From Gammaproteobacteria bacterium (GTDB taxonomy: Bacteria > Pseudomonadota > Gammaproteobacteria > Pseudomonadales > Porticoccaceae): a DNA stretch of 35,058 bases. The stretch covers positions 1 through 35,058 of the forward strand of contig QNFP01000012.1 in NCBI GenBank assembly GCA_003645535.1, given 5' to 3'. Positions 7,952 to 19,487 of this stretch are shown here, one piece after another (within the stretch, counting starts at the first letter, position 1; each line of letters opens with the position of its first letter). The notes under the pieces were generated by a model. That model saw only the letters and a list, made by a program, of their open reading frames with translations. It was not told the origin of the DNA and did no database searches. The position numbers and the translations under genes were made by a program.

Positions 7952-8671
7952 GTGAAGCTAATTCTCGGGCTGCGATCACTGGCATTTTATGCAGGTTATG
8001 TCCCCATAGTCATAGTGTTTTCTATATTAGGTTTTACCGTTGGCTTGCTACTACCCCACAGGCAGCACCAAAGCCTTCTTACCACCGCCAACGCCCTGGT
8101 ATTGTGGTGGCTAGGTATAACTTGCGCGGTCAAATTACGTGTTAGCGGGCTGGAAAACATACCCAGCACACCGTTTGTGGCCCTCAGCAAACACCAGTCG
8201 AACTGGGAAACTTTCTTTTTGCAACGAACGTTAAGACCAGTCAGTACCATTTTAAAAAAAGAACTTTTGAAGGTACCTTTTTTCGGATGGGGCCTGGCCA
8301 TGACCAAACCGATTGCCATTGACCGTAGCAACCCCCGTAGCGCCCTGCGCGATATTTTATCCCAGGGGAAAAAACGCCTGTCAGAAGGCAACAATGTGTT
8401 GTTATACCCGGAGGGAACAAGAATCGATATTGGTGAAACAGGTAATTACGGCCGTAGCGGTACAGCGTTAGCAATTGCTGCACAGGTGCCAATACTGCCA
8501 ATAGCTCATAATGCGGGTATTTGTTGGCCGGCGCATAAATTTATCAAAGTGCCCGGCACCGTCCATGTAATTATTGGTGAACCACTTTCAACCCAAAATA
8601 AAGATAGCAAACTCCTGACTGAGGAAATAAAACAGTGGATTGAAGCCAACGTAGCCGCTTTACCAGGCTAA
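7952..8671 (+). CDS. 1-acyl-sn-glycerol-3-phosphate acyltransferase family protein (PlsC/LptA-like)
   Basis: This is a membrane-bound lysophospholipid acyltransferase, predicted to transfer an acyl chain to lysophosphatidic acid or another lyso-lipid. It has 239 residues. An N-terminal membrane segment spans about 11-33. The catalytic block reads SKHQSNWET (H81), an H-x4-E form instead of the usual H-x4-D. A KKELLKVPFFGWGL block follows near 102, then YPEGTR (about 152-157) for glycerol-phosphate binding. The start is GTG, with AAAAAGGA upstream, 13 bases after gmhB. It occupies the position of Pseudomonas PA0005 (lptA). The acyl acceptor is not determined by sequence. Confidence 0.9.
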   Translation: MKLILGLRSLAFYAGYVPIVIVFSILGFTVGLLLPHRQHQSLLTTANALVLWWLGITCAVKLRVSGLENIPSTPFVALSKHQSNWETFFLQRTLRPVSTILKKELLKVPFFGWGLAMTKPIAIDRSNPRSALRDILSQGKKRLSEGNNVLLYPEGTRIDIGETGNYGRSGTALAIAAQVPILPIAHNAGICWPAHKFIKVPGTVHVIIGEPLSTQNKDSKLLTEEIKQWIEANVAALPG

Positions 8672-8746
8672 ACACTGGTTTATTAATAAATCTTTGCTAA
8701 ACTCTTGCCCCCGCATTAATTAAAGAAACTAAAAGAAAGCCAAATT

Positions 8747-8914
8747 ATGTCAGATGAAACTTACCAGGGACCGGAACAACGCAAAGAACAACGTCGGAAA
8801 GAGGCGGATCGGCGCGAAGAAATTCGCTTTGAACTGGAAAATGAAAACCGCAGAAAAAACCGGGGCCGTAGAAAACTAGATGGTAATATTCAGCACAAAA
8901 GCAACTCAGACTAG
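8747..8914 (+). CDS. Small Arg/Glu-rich hypothetical protein
   Basis: A 55-codon ORF too short for the ORF track. The product is extremely charged: MSDETYQGPEQRKEQ, then RRKEADRREEIRFELENENR and RKNRGRRKLDG. Alternating Arg/Lys and Glu suggest a long single helix with possible nucleic-acid or protein contact. There is no signal peptide, membrane segment or cysteine. It begins 75 bases after the acyltransferase and ends 26 bases before the convergent gyrB end. The ribosome-binding site is weak (GAAAG). I do not recognise the family. Composition and reading-frame fit make it probably real, but a chance ORF cannot be excluded. Confidence 0.6.
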   Translation: MSDETYQGPEQRKEQRRKEADRREEIRFELENENRRKNRGRRKLDGNIQHKSNSD

Positions 8915-8940
8915 ATCGTAGAAGTAAGTGCTCACTACCA

Positions 8941-11361
<2,421 letters not shown>

Positions 11362-11368
11362 CTACTCC

Positions 11369-12487
11369 TCACATCGAATCCAGTTCTTCCTGCTCGACTA
11401 TGCCCTGTTTCACGTGAAACAATGCAACTTGCCCCGGCAATGGTTTTGGTAATGCTGCTAGCAAGACCTCTTTGCTAATGCCGGTCAAAAACACCTGTGC
11501 ACCCAAAGCGGCCAATAACTGCATGCCCCTCGCAAAGCGCACCTGATCGAGCTCGGCCGCGAGATCATCCAGCAGATACAGGCATTGCTTGCCTACCGCC
11601 TTTCCAAGCACTCTGCCCTGCGCTATATACATAGCCAGCACTACAATCTTAACCTGACCGCGTGAAAGCACTTCCGCAGCCGGCCGGCCTTCGCTAGATA
11701 ATTTCAAATCAGCTCTATGGGCGCCGCAGTGGGTCAACCTGGTCGTAAGATCGCGTTGATAGGCTACCTGCAGCGCCTCTCCTAAAGAGCTTACCGAATC
11801 CCAGCCCCGATATAGAGCCAGGTCTACGTCAAGCTCCCCGCTTAGTTCAGCCAGGACCTGATGAAATTCGGGCACAATTTTGTCAAAGTATCGCTGACGA
11901 TAACCTGCTACCTGCTCAGAAAGCTCAACAAATTCTCTATCCCAAACAAGCAGTTGCGCTGATGAGATCTTATCATGTCGGAGCAGGTAATTCCGCTGTT
12001 TATGGCAGCGCTGGAATTTTCGCCAGACATCACGAAAAGGATGTTCCACGTGAAACACTCCCCAATCCAGGTACTTTCTGCGATTCCCCGGCCCCCCCTC
12101 TATTAATGAAAAACTATCGCTATTCATCAACAACATCGGCAAGGTCTGGGCTAACTCAGAAGCACTATGGACCTGCCGACCCGCAATTTTAAACTGAAAA
12201 GCTCCCTGCGCTGATCTACTTACGCCCATAGGTATTTTTTGTCCGCCATCTTTCCCGCTTTCGGCCAGGAGAGCAAACACCATGCAACTGTCGGTCTCTG
12301 TATTAATAAGAAATTTAAGATTTCTTGTTCTAAATGAGCGTCCTCGGCCGAGGAGATAAACCGCCTCTAGCAAGCTGGTTTTGCCGCTACCATTTTCACC
12401 ATAGATAATGTTGATATCAGGCACCGGATTCAACAGTCCATGGCGGATATTCCGAACGCCTTGCACGTCCAGCTTTTTTACGTACAT
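11369..12487 (-). CDS. recF: DNA replication and repair protein RecF
   Basis: This SMC-like ATPase helps load RecA at single-strand gaps together with RecO and RecR. It has 372 residues. Walker A is GENGSGKTS (30-38), the ABC-type signature is LSRGQVKIV (about 274), and Walker B is LYLLDDLAAELD. It follows dnaN by 60 bases and precedes gyrB by ten. Two parS sites for ParB are embedded in its coding sequence, both encoding Phe-His-Val in the same frame (VFHVEHPF in the middle, LFHVKQG near the C-terminus). Confidence 0.98.
   Translation of the reverse strand: MYVKKLDVQGVRNIRHGLLNPVPDINIIYGENGSGKTSLLEAVYLLGRGRSFRTRNLKFLINTETDSCMVFALLAESGKDGGQKIPMGVSRSAQGAFQFKIAGRQVHSASELAQTLPMLLMNSDSFSLIEGGPGNRRKYLDWGVFHVEHPFRDVWRKFQRCHKQRNYLLRHDKISSAQLLVWDREFVELSEQVAGYRQRYFDKIVPEFHQVLAELSGELDVDLALYRGWDSVSSLGEALQVAYQRDLTTRLTHCGAHRADLKLSSEGRPAAEVLSRGQVKIVVLAMYIAQGRVLGKAVGKQCLYLLDDLAAELDQVRFARGMQLLAALGAQVFLTGISKEVLLAALPKPLPGQVALFHVKQGIVEQEELDSM
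11406..11421. promoter_or_regulatory. parS site (perfect consensus)
   Basis: TGTTTCACGTGAAACA is the exact 16-bp palindromic consensus of chromosomal ParB-binding parS sites. It lies in the 3' end of recF, about 8 kb from the putative origin and about 12 kb from parB. Confidence 0.93.
12042..12057. promoter_or_regulatory. parS site (one mismatch)
   Basis: TGTTCCACGTGAAACA differs from the consensus parS at one base. The changed half-site (TGTTCCACG) is the form used in Pseudomonas aeruginosa parS sites. It is in the middle of recF, 636 bp from the perfect site, and could seed the same ParB nucleoprotein complex. Confidence 0.85.
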
Positions 12488-12547
12488 ATTCGCCAGTATT
12501 TTTCTTTGCTATAGATCGCCAACCGGTTAGAAGCGCTGCAACCGCAT

Positions 12548-13657
12548 CTATAGACGCATTGGCATAATGACATATACAGAATTTGTTTCTGACACATCTT
12601 CGAGTAAAGCACTACTGTTCGCATCCGACAATGAAAACGATACTGTGTCGCCATTTAAGGTATTAAGCACATCGAGGATGTAACTTACGTTAAACCCTAC
12701 CTCAAATTCTTCACCGTTATAGCTTACTTCGACTTCTTCCTCTGCCTCTTCCTGTTCTGGGTTAGTCGCCGACATAGTAAGTAAGTTATCCGAAAAGGCA
12801 AGTCTTACCCCGCGATATTTTTCATTTGACAGTATCGCTGTACGGCTGAAAGCATGTCGCAGAGTCTCTCGGTCACCAGTGATGCGAAGTGCTCCATCTC
12901 TTGGTATTACCCGGTCATAATCAGGGTAAGCCCCATCCACGAGCTTAGAAGTGAAATGAAATCCGTCGCCTTTTACCCGCAAATGATTCTCACCAATGAC
13001 TACCTTGACCTCATCCTCCTCCGTCAACAACCGTGACAACTCTACAACGCCCTTACGTGGCAATATTGACTGAACTTTACTTTGGCTGCTGACCGATAAA
13101 CCTAGCGTTGTCATTGCCAGTCGATGCCCGTCAGTCGCTACAGCCCTCAGCTGGCCCTCTGTGGCCTCCCAAAGCATGCCGTTGAGATAATAACGAACAT
13201 CCTGATGAGCCATGGCGAAGGCGGTTTTATCTATCAACTGCTTCAATTCCGCCGCAGTGCAGGCGAACTCCAGCTCACCGGAGCCTTCTTCTACGCGAGG
13301 AAACTCGTTGGCTGGTTGAGTTGCAAGCGTAAACTTACTACGCCCACTGGTGACAAGCGCCTGGTTATTTTCAGTGCTGAAGTTTATCGTCGCCTGCTCA
13401 GGCAAAGACCGACATATATCAAGTAATTTTCGTGCAGCTACCGTCACTTCTCCGCCAACATAGCCAGCCCCGTCCAGGTTGCTGTGACTGACCACTTCTA
13501 CTTCCAGATCGGTACCTGTTACCGCCAGACGTCCGCCACTACCATCTAACTCAATAAGCACATTGGACAAAATAGGTAAGGTTTGACGCCGCTCTACAAC
13601 ACCAACAACCAACTGCAACTGTTTTAGTAAACTTTCTCTGGATACACTAAACTTCAT
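12548..13657 (-). CDS. dnaN: DNA polymerase III beta subunit (sliding clamp)
   Basis: This is the ring-shaped processivity clamp of the replicative polymerase, a homodimer of three-domain subunits. It has 369 residues (about 366 in E. coli). It starts MKFSVSRESLLKQLQLV and has the typical VVERRQTLPILSNVL and the C-terminal YVIMPMRL, which helps form the peptide-binding pocket. It follows dnaA by 73 bases on the same strand and precedes recF by 60. An acidic EQEEAEEEVE run lies near residue 306, as in relatives. Confidence 0.99.
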   Translation of the reverse strand: MKFSVSRESLLKQLQLVVGVVERRQTLPILSNVLIELDGSGGRLAVTGTDLEVEVVSHSNLDGAGYVGGEVTVAARKLLDICRSLPEQATINFSTENNQALVTSGRSKFTLATQPANEFPRVEEGSGELEFACTAAELKQLIDKTAFAMAHQDVRYYLNGMLWEATEGQLRAVATDGHRLAMTTLGLSVSSQSKVQSILPRKGVVELSRLLTEEDEVKVVIGENHLRVKGDGFHFTSKLVDGAYPDYDRVIPRDGALRITGDRETLRHAFSRTAILSNEKYRGVRLAFSDNLLTMSATNPEQEEAEEEVEVSYNGEEFEVGFNVSYILDVLNTLNGDTVSFSLSDANSSALLEDVSETNSVYVIMPMRL

Positions 13658-13730
13658 TTTAAACTCTCTTGGCTTAAGGAACCTCCGATCAAGTGTTTAC
13701 AAGGCAGATGCCGAAAGTGAATACTTACTC

Positions 13731-15218
13731 TTAGGTAGTTAAAGACCGGGTTAACAGTTTGAGATCCTCACAAATTTCTCCATTAGTAGCCTGCAACTCC
13801 CTTACTTTTCGGCAGGCATGTAACACGGTCGTATGGTCACGACCACCGAACGCTTCGCCAATTTCAGGTAAACTATGGTGAGTCATTTCCTTGGCCAAAG
13901 CCATGGCTACCTGCCTGGGCCTGGCCACCGAGCGATTCCGCCGTTTAGATAACATATCTGAGATCTTAAGTTTGTAATACTCTGCAACCGTGCGCTGGAT
14001 ATTGTCTATAGTAACGAGCTTATCCTGGAGGGCCAACAAATCTTTCAGTGACTCTCGTATTAACTCTATATCAATAGACCTGCCAGTAAAATGTGCTCCT
14101 GCGATAACTCTTTTGAGCGCGCCTTCAAGCTCACGAACATTGGAACTAATTCGCTTCGCCAAAAAAAATGCCGCATCGTAGGACAGATCGACATTAGCTT
14201 CTTCAGCTTTTTTGATCAGTATCGCAACGCGAGTCTCTAGCTCTGGTGGTTCCACGGCAACCGTTAATCCCCAGCCAAATCTGGATTTCAGCCGTTCTTC
14301 AACCCCATCAATTTCTTTTGGGTAACGATCACAGGTGAGAATCATCTGCTGTCCCCCCTCCAACAATGCGTTGAAAGTGTGAAAAAACTCTTCCTGACTG
14401 CGCTCTTTGCGGGCAAAAAACTGAATATCGTCGATTAACAATGCATCAACAGACCGGTAAAAGCGCTTAAAGTCATTAATTGCGTTTAATTGCAGCGCTT
14501 TTACCATATCTGCAACAAAACGCTCCGAATGTAAATACACTATCTTTGCGTCTGGATTACGCGCACGGAGAGCATTGCCAACCGCATGCATCAAGTGGGT
14601 TTTACCCAAACCAACCCCACCATAAATAAAGAGTGGGTTATACGAGCCGCCGGGGTTTTCAGCGATCTGTTGAGCCGCGGCACGTGCCAGTTGATTGGAT
14701 TTACCCTCGACAAAACTGTCGAAATTAAATCTTTCGTTAAGATTGTCATTGTGAATATCTACTGCTCGCTCTTTAACAGACGCATTGTCTCGTGTGGGCA
14801 GATCCCCTGTGGGCAATATAGTTGCCAGGCGAGTCTTTGCCAAAAACGGCGCTTTTACCGAAGCTTCTTCAACATTGTTCAGTTGGCCGCTCCCTGCTTT
14901 TTTTCCTGCTAACCCTTTTGCAGAAGCAGTTGCACCATACCTTTGCATTACTGGCGTTTTCGCTCGATCCAGACGACTGCAGTCAGCGACTTCAACCGAC
15001 CCTGGCAGGCCATCAAACTGAACGAAAAGCTCCTGTATTCTTTCCAGAAATTTATCTTCCACCCAGCTCATTACAAACCGGTTAGGTGCCACCAGGCGCA
15101 GTTTTTTTTGCGCTGGATCATGTTCTACCTGTAATGGTCTGATCCAGGTATTAAATTGCTGAGCGGGTAGCTCGTCCTGCAACTGTCCAAGACATCGTTG
15201 CCAGATTGCGTCAGCCAA
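13731..15218 (-). CDS. dnaA: Chromosomal replication initiator DnaA
   Basis: This AAA+ ATPase binds DnaA boxes and melts oriC. It has 495 residues. Domain I is about 1-85 ([25 protein letters not shown]), and a poorly conserved linker (about 90-160) follows. The AAA+ domain has Walker [10 protein letters not shown] (200-208) and Walker [10 protein letters not shown]. Domain IV has [16 protein letters not shown], which reads the DnaA box. The start codon is TTG at 15218, with AGGAG seven bases upstream; no ATG fits. This rare start should keep translation low. DnaA boxes in its upstream region suggest autoregulation. It heads the operon dnaA-dnaN-recF-gyrB. Confidence 0.99.
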   Translation of the reverse strand: MADAIWQRCLGQLQDELPAQQFNTWIRPLQVEHDPAQKKLRLVAPNRFVMSWVEDKFLERIQELFVQFDGLPGSVEVADCSRLDRAKTPVMQRYGATASAKGLAGKKAGSGQLNNVEEASVKAPFLAKTRLATILPTGDLPTRDNASVKERAVDIHNDNLNERFNFDSFVEGKSNQLARAAAQQIAENPGGSYNPLFIYGGVGLGKTHLMHAVGNALRARNPDAKIVYLHSERFVADMVKALQLNAINDFKRFYRSVDALLIDDIQFFARKERSQEEFFHTFNALLEGGQQMILTCDRYPKEIDGVEERLKSRFGWGLTVAVEPPELETRVAILIKKAEEANVDLSYDAAFFLAKRISSNVRELEGALKRVIAGAHFTGRSIDIELIRESLKDLLALQDKLVTIDNIQRTVAEYYKLKISDMLSKRRNRSVARPRQVAMALAKEMTHHSLPEIGEAFGGRDHTTVLHACRKVRELQATNGEICEDLKLLTRSLTT

Positions 15219-15612
15219 GATGACACTCCTTATTTAGTTTTACAGGTACTTTTTTTCAGGTATTTTTCCAAACATTTTAAGTCGCCAGCGCCTTATTTTT
15301 ACTGCGAATTTATTTGTTTACTGGCCCGTGTAGTCTAAAAGCTATTTACTATCTTATCCACATATTCGAGCTTTTTTTTATAGATAGGCTAAATAATAAT
15401 CTCTATTATTTTCAAATGGTTACCATTAATACAAACACTGTGTTTTTCCACAGCGACGCTATGTTTATTGATCATTTTTTAGGCAGTTGTTGTGGATAAG
15501 CTGTTAGTAACATATGGATACGCAGTGATTTTATTGTCATCTGCGCTTTTTAATATTGAGTTACCAGAAAATTTGTGCCTCTGGATAAAAGTGACTCACA
15601 AAGCAATATTGG
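15219..15612. promoter_or_regulatory. dnaA upstream region with DnaA boxes
   Basis: This is a 394-bp noncoding stretch between dnaA and mnmE. It holds two perfect DnaA boxes, TTATCCACA at 15354-15362 (plus) and TGTGGATAA at 15491-15499 (minus strand box), and two one-mismatch boxes, TTTTCCACA (15444-15452) and TCTGGATAA (15580-15588). It is AT-rich with runs of T. It must contain the dnaA promoter, though I cannot place it confidently. It may be a dnaA autoregulatory region, a remnant of the ancestral origin, or part of a bipartite origin. Confidence 0.7.
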
Positions 15613-15618
15613 TCACTT
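15585..15618 (-). terminator. Possible terminator after mnmE
   Basis: On the minus strand AAGTGAC, a 16-base loop and GTCACTT are followed by TTA, giving a run of four T. The stem overlaps the mnmE stop codon. The long loop and short T run make it a weak candidate, but it would separate the mnmE operon from dnaA. Confidence 0.35.
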
Positions 15619-16980
15619 GCCGATGCAGAAGCTACTAAAAATTTCACCCAACAGCTCATCGCTGGAAAAAGCTCCCGTTATTAGCCCCAGTTGTTGCTGA
15701 GCCTGTCGTAACTCTTCTGCAACGAGTTCGCCTGCCGAAGTAGCGGCGATTAAGTGTAAGCGGGCTCTGACCACACAATCCAGAGCATCTCCAAGTGCAC
15801 TCAAGTGTCGCCTCCGTGCCATATATACACCTTCCCCTTCGCCGCTGTAACCAGCGATAGTTTTCAAGTGCGCCTTTAAATTATCCAGTCCCTGACCGGT
15901 GAGAGTAGATACGTGGATAACATCTCCGTTTTTATCATCAGACCAATCATTAGATTCATTCAAATCGATCTTATTCAATATCGTCGTAACATTTTTTCGT
16001 TCCGGAAACCGCTGCCGATATTCAGGCCACTCCTCTTTACTGTTGCTAATACTTTCTATGCTGCTATCGACCACCCAAAGGACCCTGTCTGCTTCCGATA
16101 TTTGCTGCCAGGCCCGTCTAATACCCTCCCGTTCCACCGAATCTTCACTCTCGCGCAAACCAGCTGTATCGATGATATGCACAATGAGCCCATCAACATT
16201 AATTTGTTCGATCAGGACGTCCCGCGTTGTCCCCGGAACATCGGTAACAATAGCCCTGTCATACTCCGCCAGCGCATTGAGCAAGCTGGATTTCCCGGCG
16301 TTTGGTTTTCCGGCTATTGCTACACTCATGCCTTCTTTCAACAAAACGCCCTGGCCGGTATTTTTCAAAATATCCCTGGTCTGGGCAATGATTGTTTGCA
16401 AATCACTTTCTACCTTGCCGTCACTGAGGAAATCCACTTCTTCTTCTGGAAAATCTATAGAAGCTTCGATATATACTCTCAGTTTGGTAAGGTTTTCCAT
16501 CAAAGCATTAATTCGTTTCGAAAAGTCCCCTTTTAAGGTACGCACTGCCCCTCGCGCAGCCTGTAGCGTAGTTGCATCAATAAGATCTGCAATGGCCTCT
16601 GCTTGCGCCAGGTCCAGCTTACCATTCAAAAATGCCCGCTCGCTAAACTCGCCGGGCCTGGCCTGGCGAGCTCCGAGATCAATTATCCGAGACATAAGCT
16701 GGTCTAATACCACCGGGCTACCATGAGCATGTAGCTCCATAGTCTCCTCTCCGGTAAAAGACCCTGGTGCCGGAAAATAAAGCACCAAACCTCGATCAAT
16801 CTCCTGATGATCGAGGTCTAAAAAAGGTGTGAGTGTGGCTTTTCGCGCGGTGGGTTTTACACCTAATAAAGGCACAAAAAAGGGCTTCAGCGTTTTTCCG
16901 CTAAGGCGAATAATCCCTACTCCCCCACGACCTGGGGGCGTAATGATCGCTGCAATCGTGTCTGTGTGGTTTTGCACCAC
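15613..16980 (-). CDS. mnmE: tRNA modification GTPase MnmE
   Basis: MnmE works with MnmG to install the cmnm5/nm5 group on wobble uridine 34 of tRNAs. It has 455 residues. The N-terminal formyl-THF-binding domain begins with DTIAAIITPPGRGGVGIIRLSG. The G domain has G1 GKPNAGKSS (224-232), the GTTR-type switch as PGTTRD, G3 DTAG (271-274) and G4 NKID. The C-terminal catalytic CIGK (452-455) is intact. The start is GTG (two consecutive GTG codons) with GAGG upstream. It is the last gene of the rpmH cluster. Its partner mnmG lies on the other side of the block and points away, unlike in Pseudomonas where mnmE and mnmG are adjacent and parallel. Confidence 0.98.
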   Translation of the reverse strand: MVQNHTDTIAAIITPPGRGGVGIIRLSGKTLKPFFVPLLGVKPTARKATLTPFLDLDHQEIDRGLVLYFPAPGSFTGEETMELHAHGSPVVLDQLMSRIIDLGARQARPGEFSERAFLNGKLDLAQAEAIADLIDATTLQAARGAVRTLKGDFSKRINALMENLTKLRVYIEASIDFPEEEVDFLSDGKVESDLQTIIAQTRDILKNTGQGVLLKEGMSVAIAGKPNAGKSSLLNALAEYDRAIVTDVPGTTRDVLIEQINVDGLIVHIIDTAGLRESEDSVEREGIRRAWQQISEADRVLWVVDSSIESISNSKEEWPEYRQRFPERKNVTTILNKIDLNESNDWSDDKNGDVIHVSTLTGQGLDNLKAHLKTIAGYSGEGEGVYMARRRHLSALGDALDCVVRARLHLIAATSAGELVAEELRQAQQQLGLITGAFSSDELLGEIFSSFCIGK

Positions 16981-17032
16981 TGAACCTCAAAAGCACATAT
17001 CTACAAAGTAGGCCTTTTACAACAAACCGAGG

Positions 17033-18703
17033 TTAACCTTCTTTGCCGACTATTTTTCTTGTGATTACCCATTGTTGGGCTATTGATAACACACTATTAA
17101 CTGTCCAGTACAACACTAGCCCAGCGGGAAAGAACATAAAGAAAAAACTAAATGCCACCGGCATTATTTTCATAACCTTAGCCTGTGTTGGATCGGGCGG
17201 CGCCGGTTGCAGTGATTGTAGTACGAACATACTGATGCCGTTTAAAACTGGCAATACATAATAAGGATCTTTCATAGACAGATCTTTGATCCACAATATC
17301 CAGGGCGTATGACGTAACTCCACGCTCTCATTTAACACCCAATAAAGGGCAATAAAAACCGGCATCTGAATGAGCATTGGAAAGCATCCACCAACAGGAT
17401 TAACTTTCTCCTTTTTATACAGACCCATCATTTCCTGAGACAGTTTTTGTCTGTCGTCACTATACAGTTCGCGTAGTCTGGTCATTTCGGGCTGAAGCTT
17501 ACGCATACGAGCCATTGAACGATAACTTGCCGCCGATAAAGGGAAAAACATCAGCTTGACGACTATGGTGAGGACAATAATTGACCATCCCCAGTTTTGA
17601 AGAACATTATTTATCAGTTGAAGCCCAGCAAATAAAGGCTTGGCTACCCACCACAACCACCCATAGTCAATCGTCAGATCAAGATAAGGAGATATATCTG
17701 CCAAACGCTGCTGATCCTTTGGGCCTACATAAAAACTAGCTGCCAGGATACCCTCTTCACCTGCCAGGACATCTATTGCTGGCCCGGTAAACCCGCCGGC
17801 GTAAAGTTCGCTCTGACCAAGTTTGCGTAACTGGTACTGGTTGTCCTGCTCCTGATTCGGCACCCAGGCACTGACAAAATAGTGTTGTACCATGGCAACC
17901 CAGCCACCAGTTTTACTGGTTTTAAAAGATTCTTCTGCTATATCCTCAAAATCTAATTTTTTGTAATTATCCTCTTCTGTCGAGATCGCCATACCTAAAT
18001 AGGGCCGTGGACCCATCGCACTTTGTTTATTCGGGTTAAACGTATCTCTCTGTATCTGGCCAAATAAATGTGCTCGCCAGGCATTTTCGGTGTAGTTATT
18101 AATTTTATACCTTACATCGATTAGATAATCGCTGGGCTTAAAAACAAACTCTTTGCGGATAGATACGCCTTTGTCTTCAAGACTCAGCTCGACAATCAAT
18201 TCTTTTGCGCCCTCCAGTAAAACAAACTCTTTTTGTTTTACATGGTACTGGGGTCTTTCAGCCTGAGTGTCCGTACCATTGGGGCCAATTAAACCGCTTT
18301 GCGCTATATAGGTCTGGTTTTGTGTACGATTCAACATGACAAAAGGTTTACTGTCTGCGTCCTGCGTCAACAAATACTCTAACAACTCTACTTTAACGAT
18401 ATCCCCACCCAGCGTGTCTATGGTTACTTCCAGAACGTCTGTGCGTACGGTTATTAACCTGGCATCACTGAATACCAACTCTGGAGTCACATCCGGTGCA
18501 GGATCTTTTGACAACTCAGGAACAGCTAACGATGGTTGAGGTTTTATATCGGTTCCCGGTATATCACCAGGTATAACCAGAGCTTCTTCACTAAGCAGTG
18601 GAGCGGCGGGTTTGTGAGTATCTCTAAATTCGTTCCATTGGATAAATAAAAACCCGAAGACTAATATCATTGCGGCTATAAGACCGCTGCGCTGCCAATC
18701 CAT
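17033..18703 (-). CDS. yidC: Membrane protein insertase YidC
   Basis: YidC inserts proteins into the inner membrane alone or with SecYEG; known clients include ATP synthase subunits a and c, encoded 7-9 kb away here. It has 556 residues. An N-terminal anchor (about 8-24) is followed by a large periplasmic P1 domain (to about 340). The conserved insertase core has GWSIIVLTIVVKLMFFPLSAASYRSMARM, the cytoplasmic coiled loop with LQPEMTRLRE, and PVGGCFPMLIQMPVFIALYWVL. Start ATG is seven bases after yidD. Confidence 0.98.
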   Translation of the reverse strand: MDWQRSGLIAAMILVFGFLFIQWNEFRDTHKPAAPLLSEEALVIPGDIPGTDIKPQPSLAVPELSKDPAPDVTPELVFSDARLITVRTDVLEVTIDTLGGDIVKVELLEYLLTQDADSKPFVMLNRTQNQTYIAQSGLIGPNGTDTQAERPQYHVKQKEFVLLEGAKELIVELSLEDKGVSIRKEFVFKPSDYLIDVRYKINNYTENAWRAHLFGQIQRDTFNPNKQSAMGPRPYLGMAISTEEDNYKKLDFEDIAEESFKTSKTGGWVAMVQHYFVSAWVPNQEQDNQYQLRKLGQSELYAGGFTGPAIDVLAGEEGILAASFYVGPKDQQRLADISPYLDLTIDYGWLWWVAKPLFAGLQLINNVLQNWGWSIIVLTIVVKLMFFPLSAASYRSMARMRKLQPEMTRLRELYSDDRQKLSQEMMGLYKKEKVNPVGGCFPMLIQMPVFIALYWVLNESVELRHTPWILWIKDLSMKDPYYVLPVLNGISMFVLQSLQPAPPDPTQAKVMKIMPVAFSFFFMFFPAGLVLYWTVNSVLSIAQQWVITRKIVGKEG

Positions 18704-18710
18704 GATTAAT

Positions 18711-18968
18711 TTAACCTGTTAAGTTGGTTTCGCCTGGTGGTTGTTTTTTTACGGACTCTGGCACAGGATCATACCCACCAGGATGAAATGGCTGGCACTT
18801 TAGCAATCTCTTTATAGTTAAGTAGCTACCTTTAATCGATCCATGATGCAAAAGGCTTTCGATACCATATTGAGAACAGGTGGGATAAAAGCGACAGTGC
18901 TTCCCTAACATTGGGCTCAGCAGATACTGGTAAACTTTGATTAATCCTGCCAGCAATCTCGCTACCAT
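18711..18968 (-). CDS. yidD: Membrane protein insertion efficiency factor YidD
   Basis: This small membrane-associated protein assists YidC-dependent insertion. At 85 residues it has the family's conserved [22 protein letters not shown] block and the C-terminal [13 protein letters not shown] motif, with three conserved cysteines. It sits in its usual place between rnpA (ten-base gap) and yidC (seven-base gap). Confidence 0.97.
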   Translation of the reverse strand: MVARLLAGLIKVYQYLLSPMLGKHCRFYPTCSQYGIESLLHHGSIKGSYLTIKRLLKCQPFHPGGYDPVPESVKKQPPGETNLTG

Positions 18969-18978
18969 ATGGCTTAAC

Positions 18979-19335
18979 CTATTTAGTATTAAGTGCCAGC
19001 TGTACCCATGCCTGAGATAAAGTGCTTGAAAAAGCCGACTTGGGCACCTTGTCTAGCCCTCTGCGAGCTAAAAATATTATATCTATGCCAGCGAAACTGT
19101 GTTGATGATGCCGGAATGTTTCCCGAGCAACCCGTTTAATCCGGTTACGATGGACTGACAGGCGAATGTTCTTTTTGCCAATGACTAGCCCCAGCCGAGC
19201 GTGTCCACTTAAATTAGGACATGCCAATATCAGAAAATGCCGATCAGCTACGCGGTAGCTAGCCTTATCGAATACCTTCTGAAATACCTGCTGTGTTAGC
19301 AAGCGTTTGCTCTTATCAAAGGCTTCCCGGGGCAC
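18979..19335 (-). CDS. rnpA: Ribonuclease P protein component
   Basis: This is the basic protein cofactor of RNase P, needed for tRNA 5' maturation. It has 118 residues. The signature is the RNR-type motif in [16 protein letters not shown], with [14 protein letters not shown] before it. The start is GTG at 19335, 17 bases after the rpmH stop, with only a weak ribosome-binding site, as often seen when rnpA depends on rpmH translation. Confidence 0.97.
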   Translation of the reverse strand: MPREAFDKSKRLLTQQVFQKVFDKASYRVADRHFLILACPNLSGHARLGLVIGKKNIRLSVHRNRIKRVARETFRHHQHSFAGIDIIFLARRGLDKVPKSAFSSTLSQAWVQLALNTK

Positions 19336-19352
19336 GAAGACGTCCGGTAGAA

Positions 19353-19487
19353 TCAGGCAGCCAGGCGCTTACGTCCCTTTGCGCGACGACGCTTTATTAC
19401 CAGGCGGCCATTTTTAGTCGCCATACGAGCCCTGAAACCATGGGTGCGACTACGTTTAAGTACACTAGGTTGAAATGTTCTTTTCAT
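19353..19487 (-). CDS. rpmH: 50S ribosomal protein L34
   Basis: This 44-residue basic protein of the large ribosomal subunit is too short for the ORF track. The translation begins [20 protein letters not shown] and ends [12 protein letters not shown], the standard L34 sequence and length. It is the first gene of the minus-strand rpmH-rnpA-yidD-yidC-mnmE cluster. A weak promoter (CTGACA at 19535-19540, then an A-rich -10 near 19513-19518) may lie upstream and overlaps a DnaA-box-like TTACCCACA at 19516-19524. Confidence 0.98.
   Translation of the reverse strand: MKRTFQPSVLKRSRTHGFRARMATKNGRLVIKRRRAKGRKRLAA

Noticed and set aside
12854-13426. Plus-strand ORFs antisense to dnaN
   Set aside because: They are frame shadows of a well-conserved gene on the other strand.
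14681-14686. CACGTG in dnaA as a third parS
   Set aside because: Flanks are GCGG and CCAG, not the TGTTT/AAACA arms of parS.
15314-15499. 61-codon plus-strand ORF between dnaA and mnmE
   Set aside because: It lies over the DnaA boxes, has the AT-driven composition of noncoding DNA (Phe, Ile, Asn, Tyr) and resembles no known family.
15906-15914. DnaA-box-like CGTGGATAA inside mnmE
   Set aside because: Single one-mismatch site inside a coding sequence with no neighbouring boxes; expected by chance.
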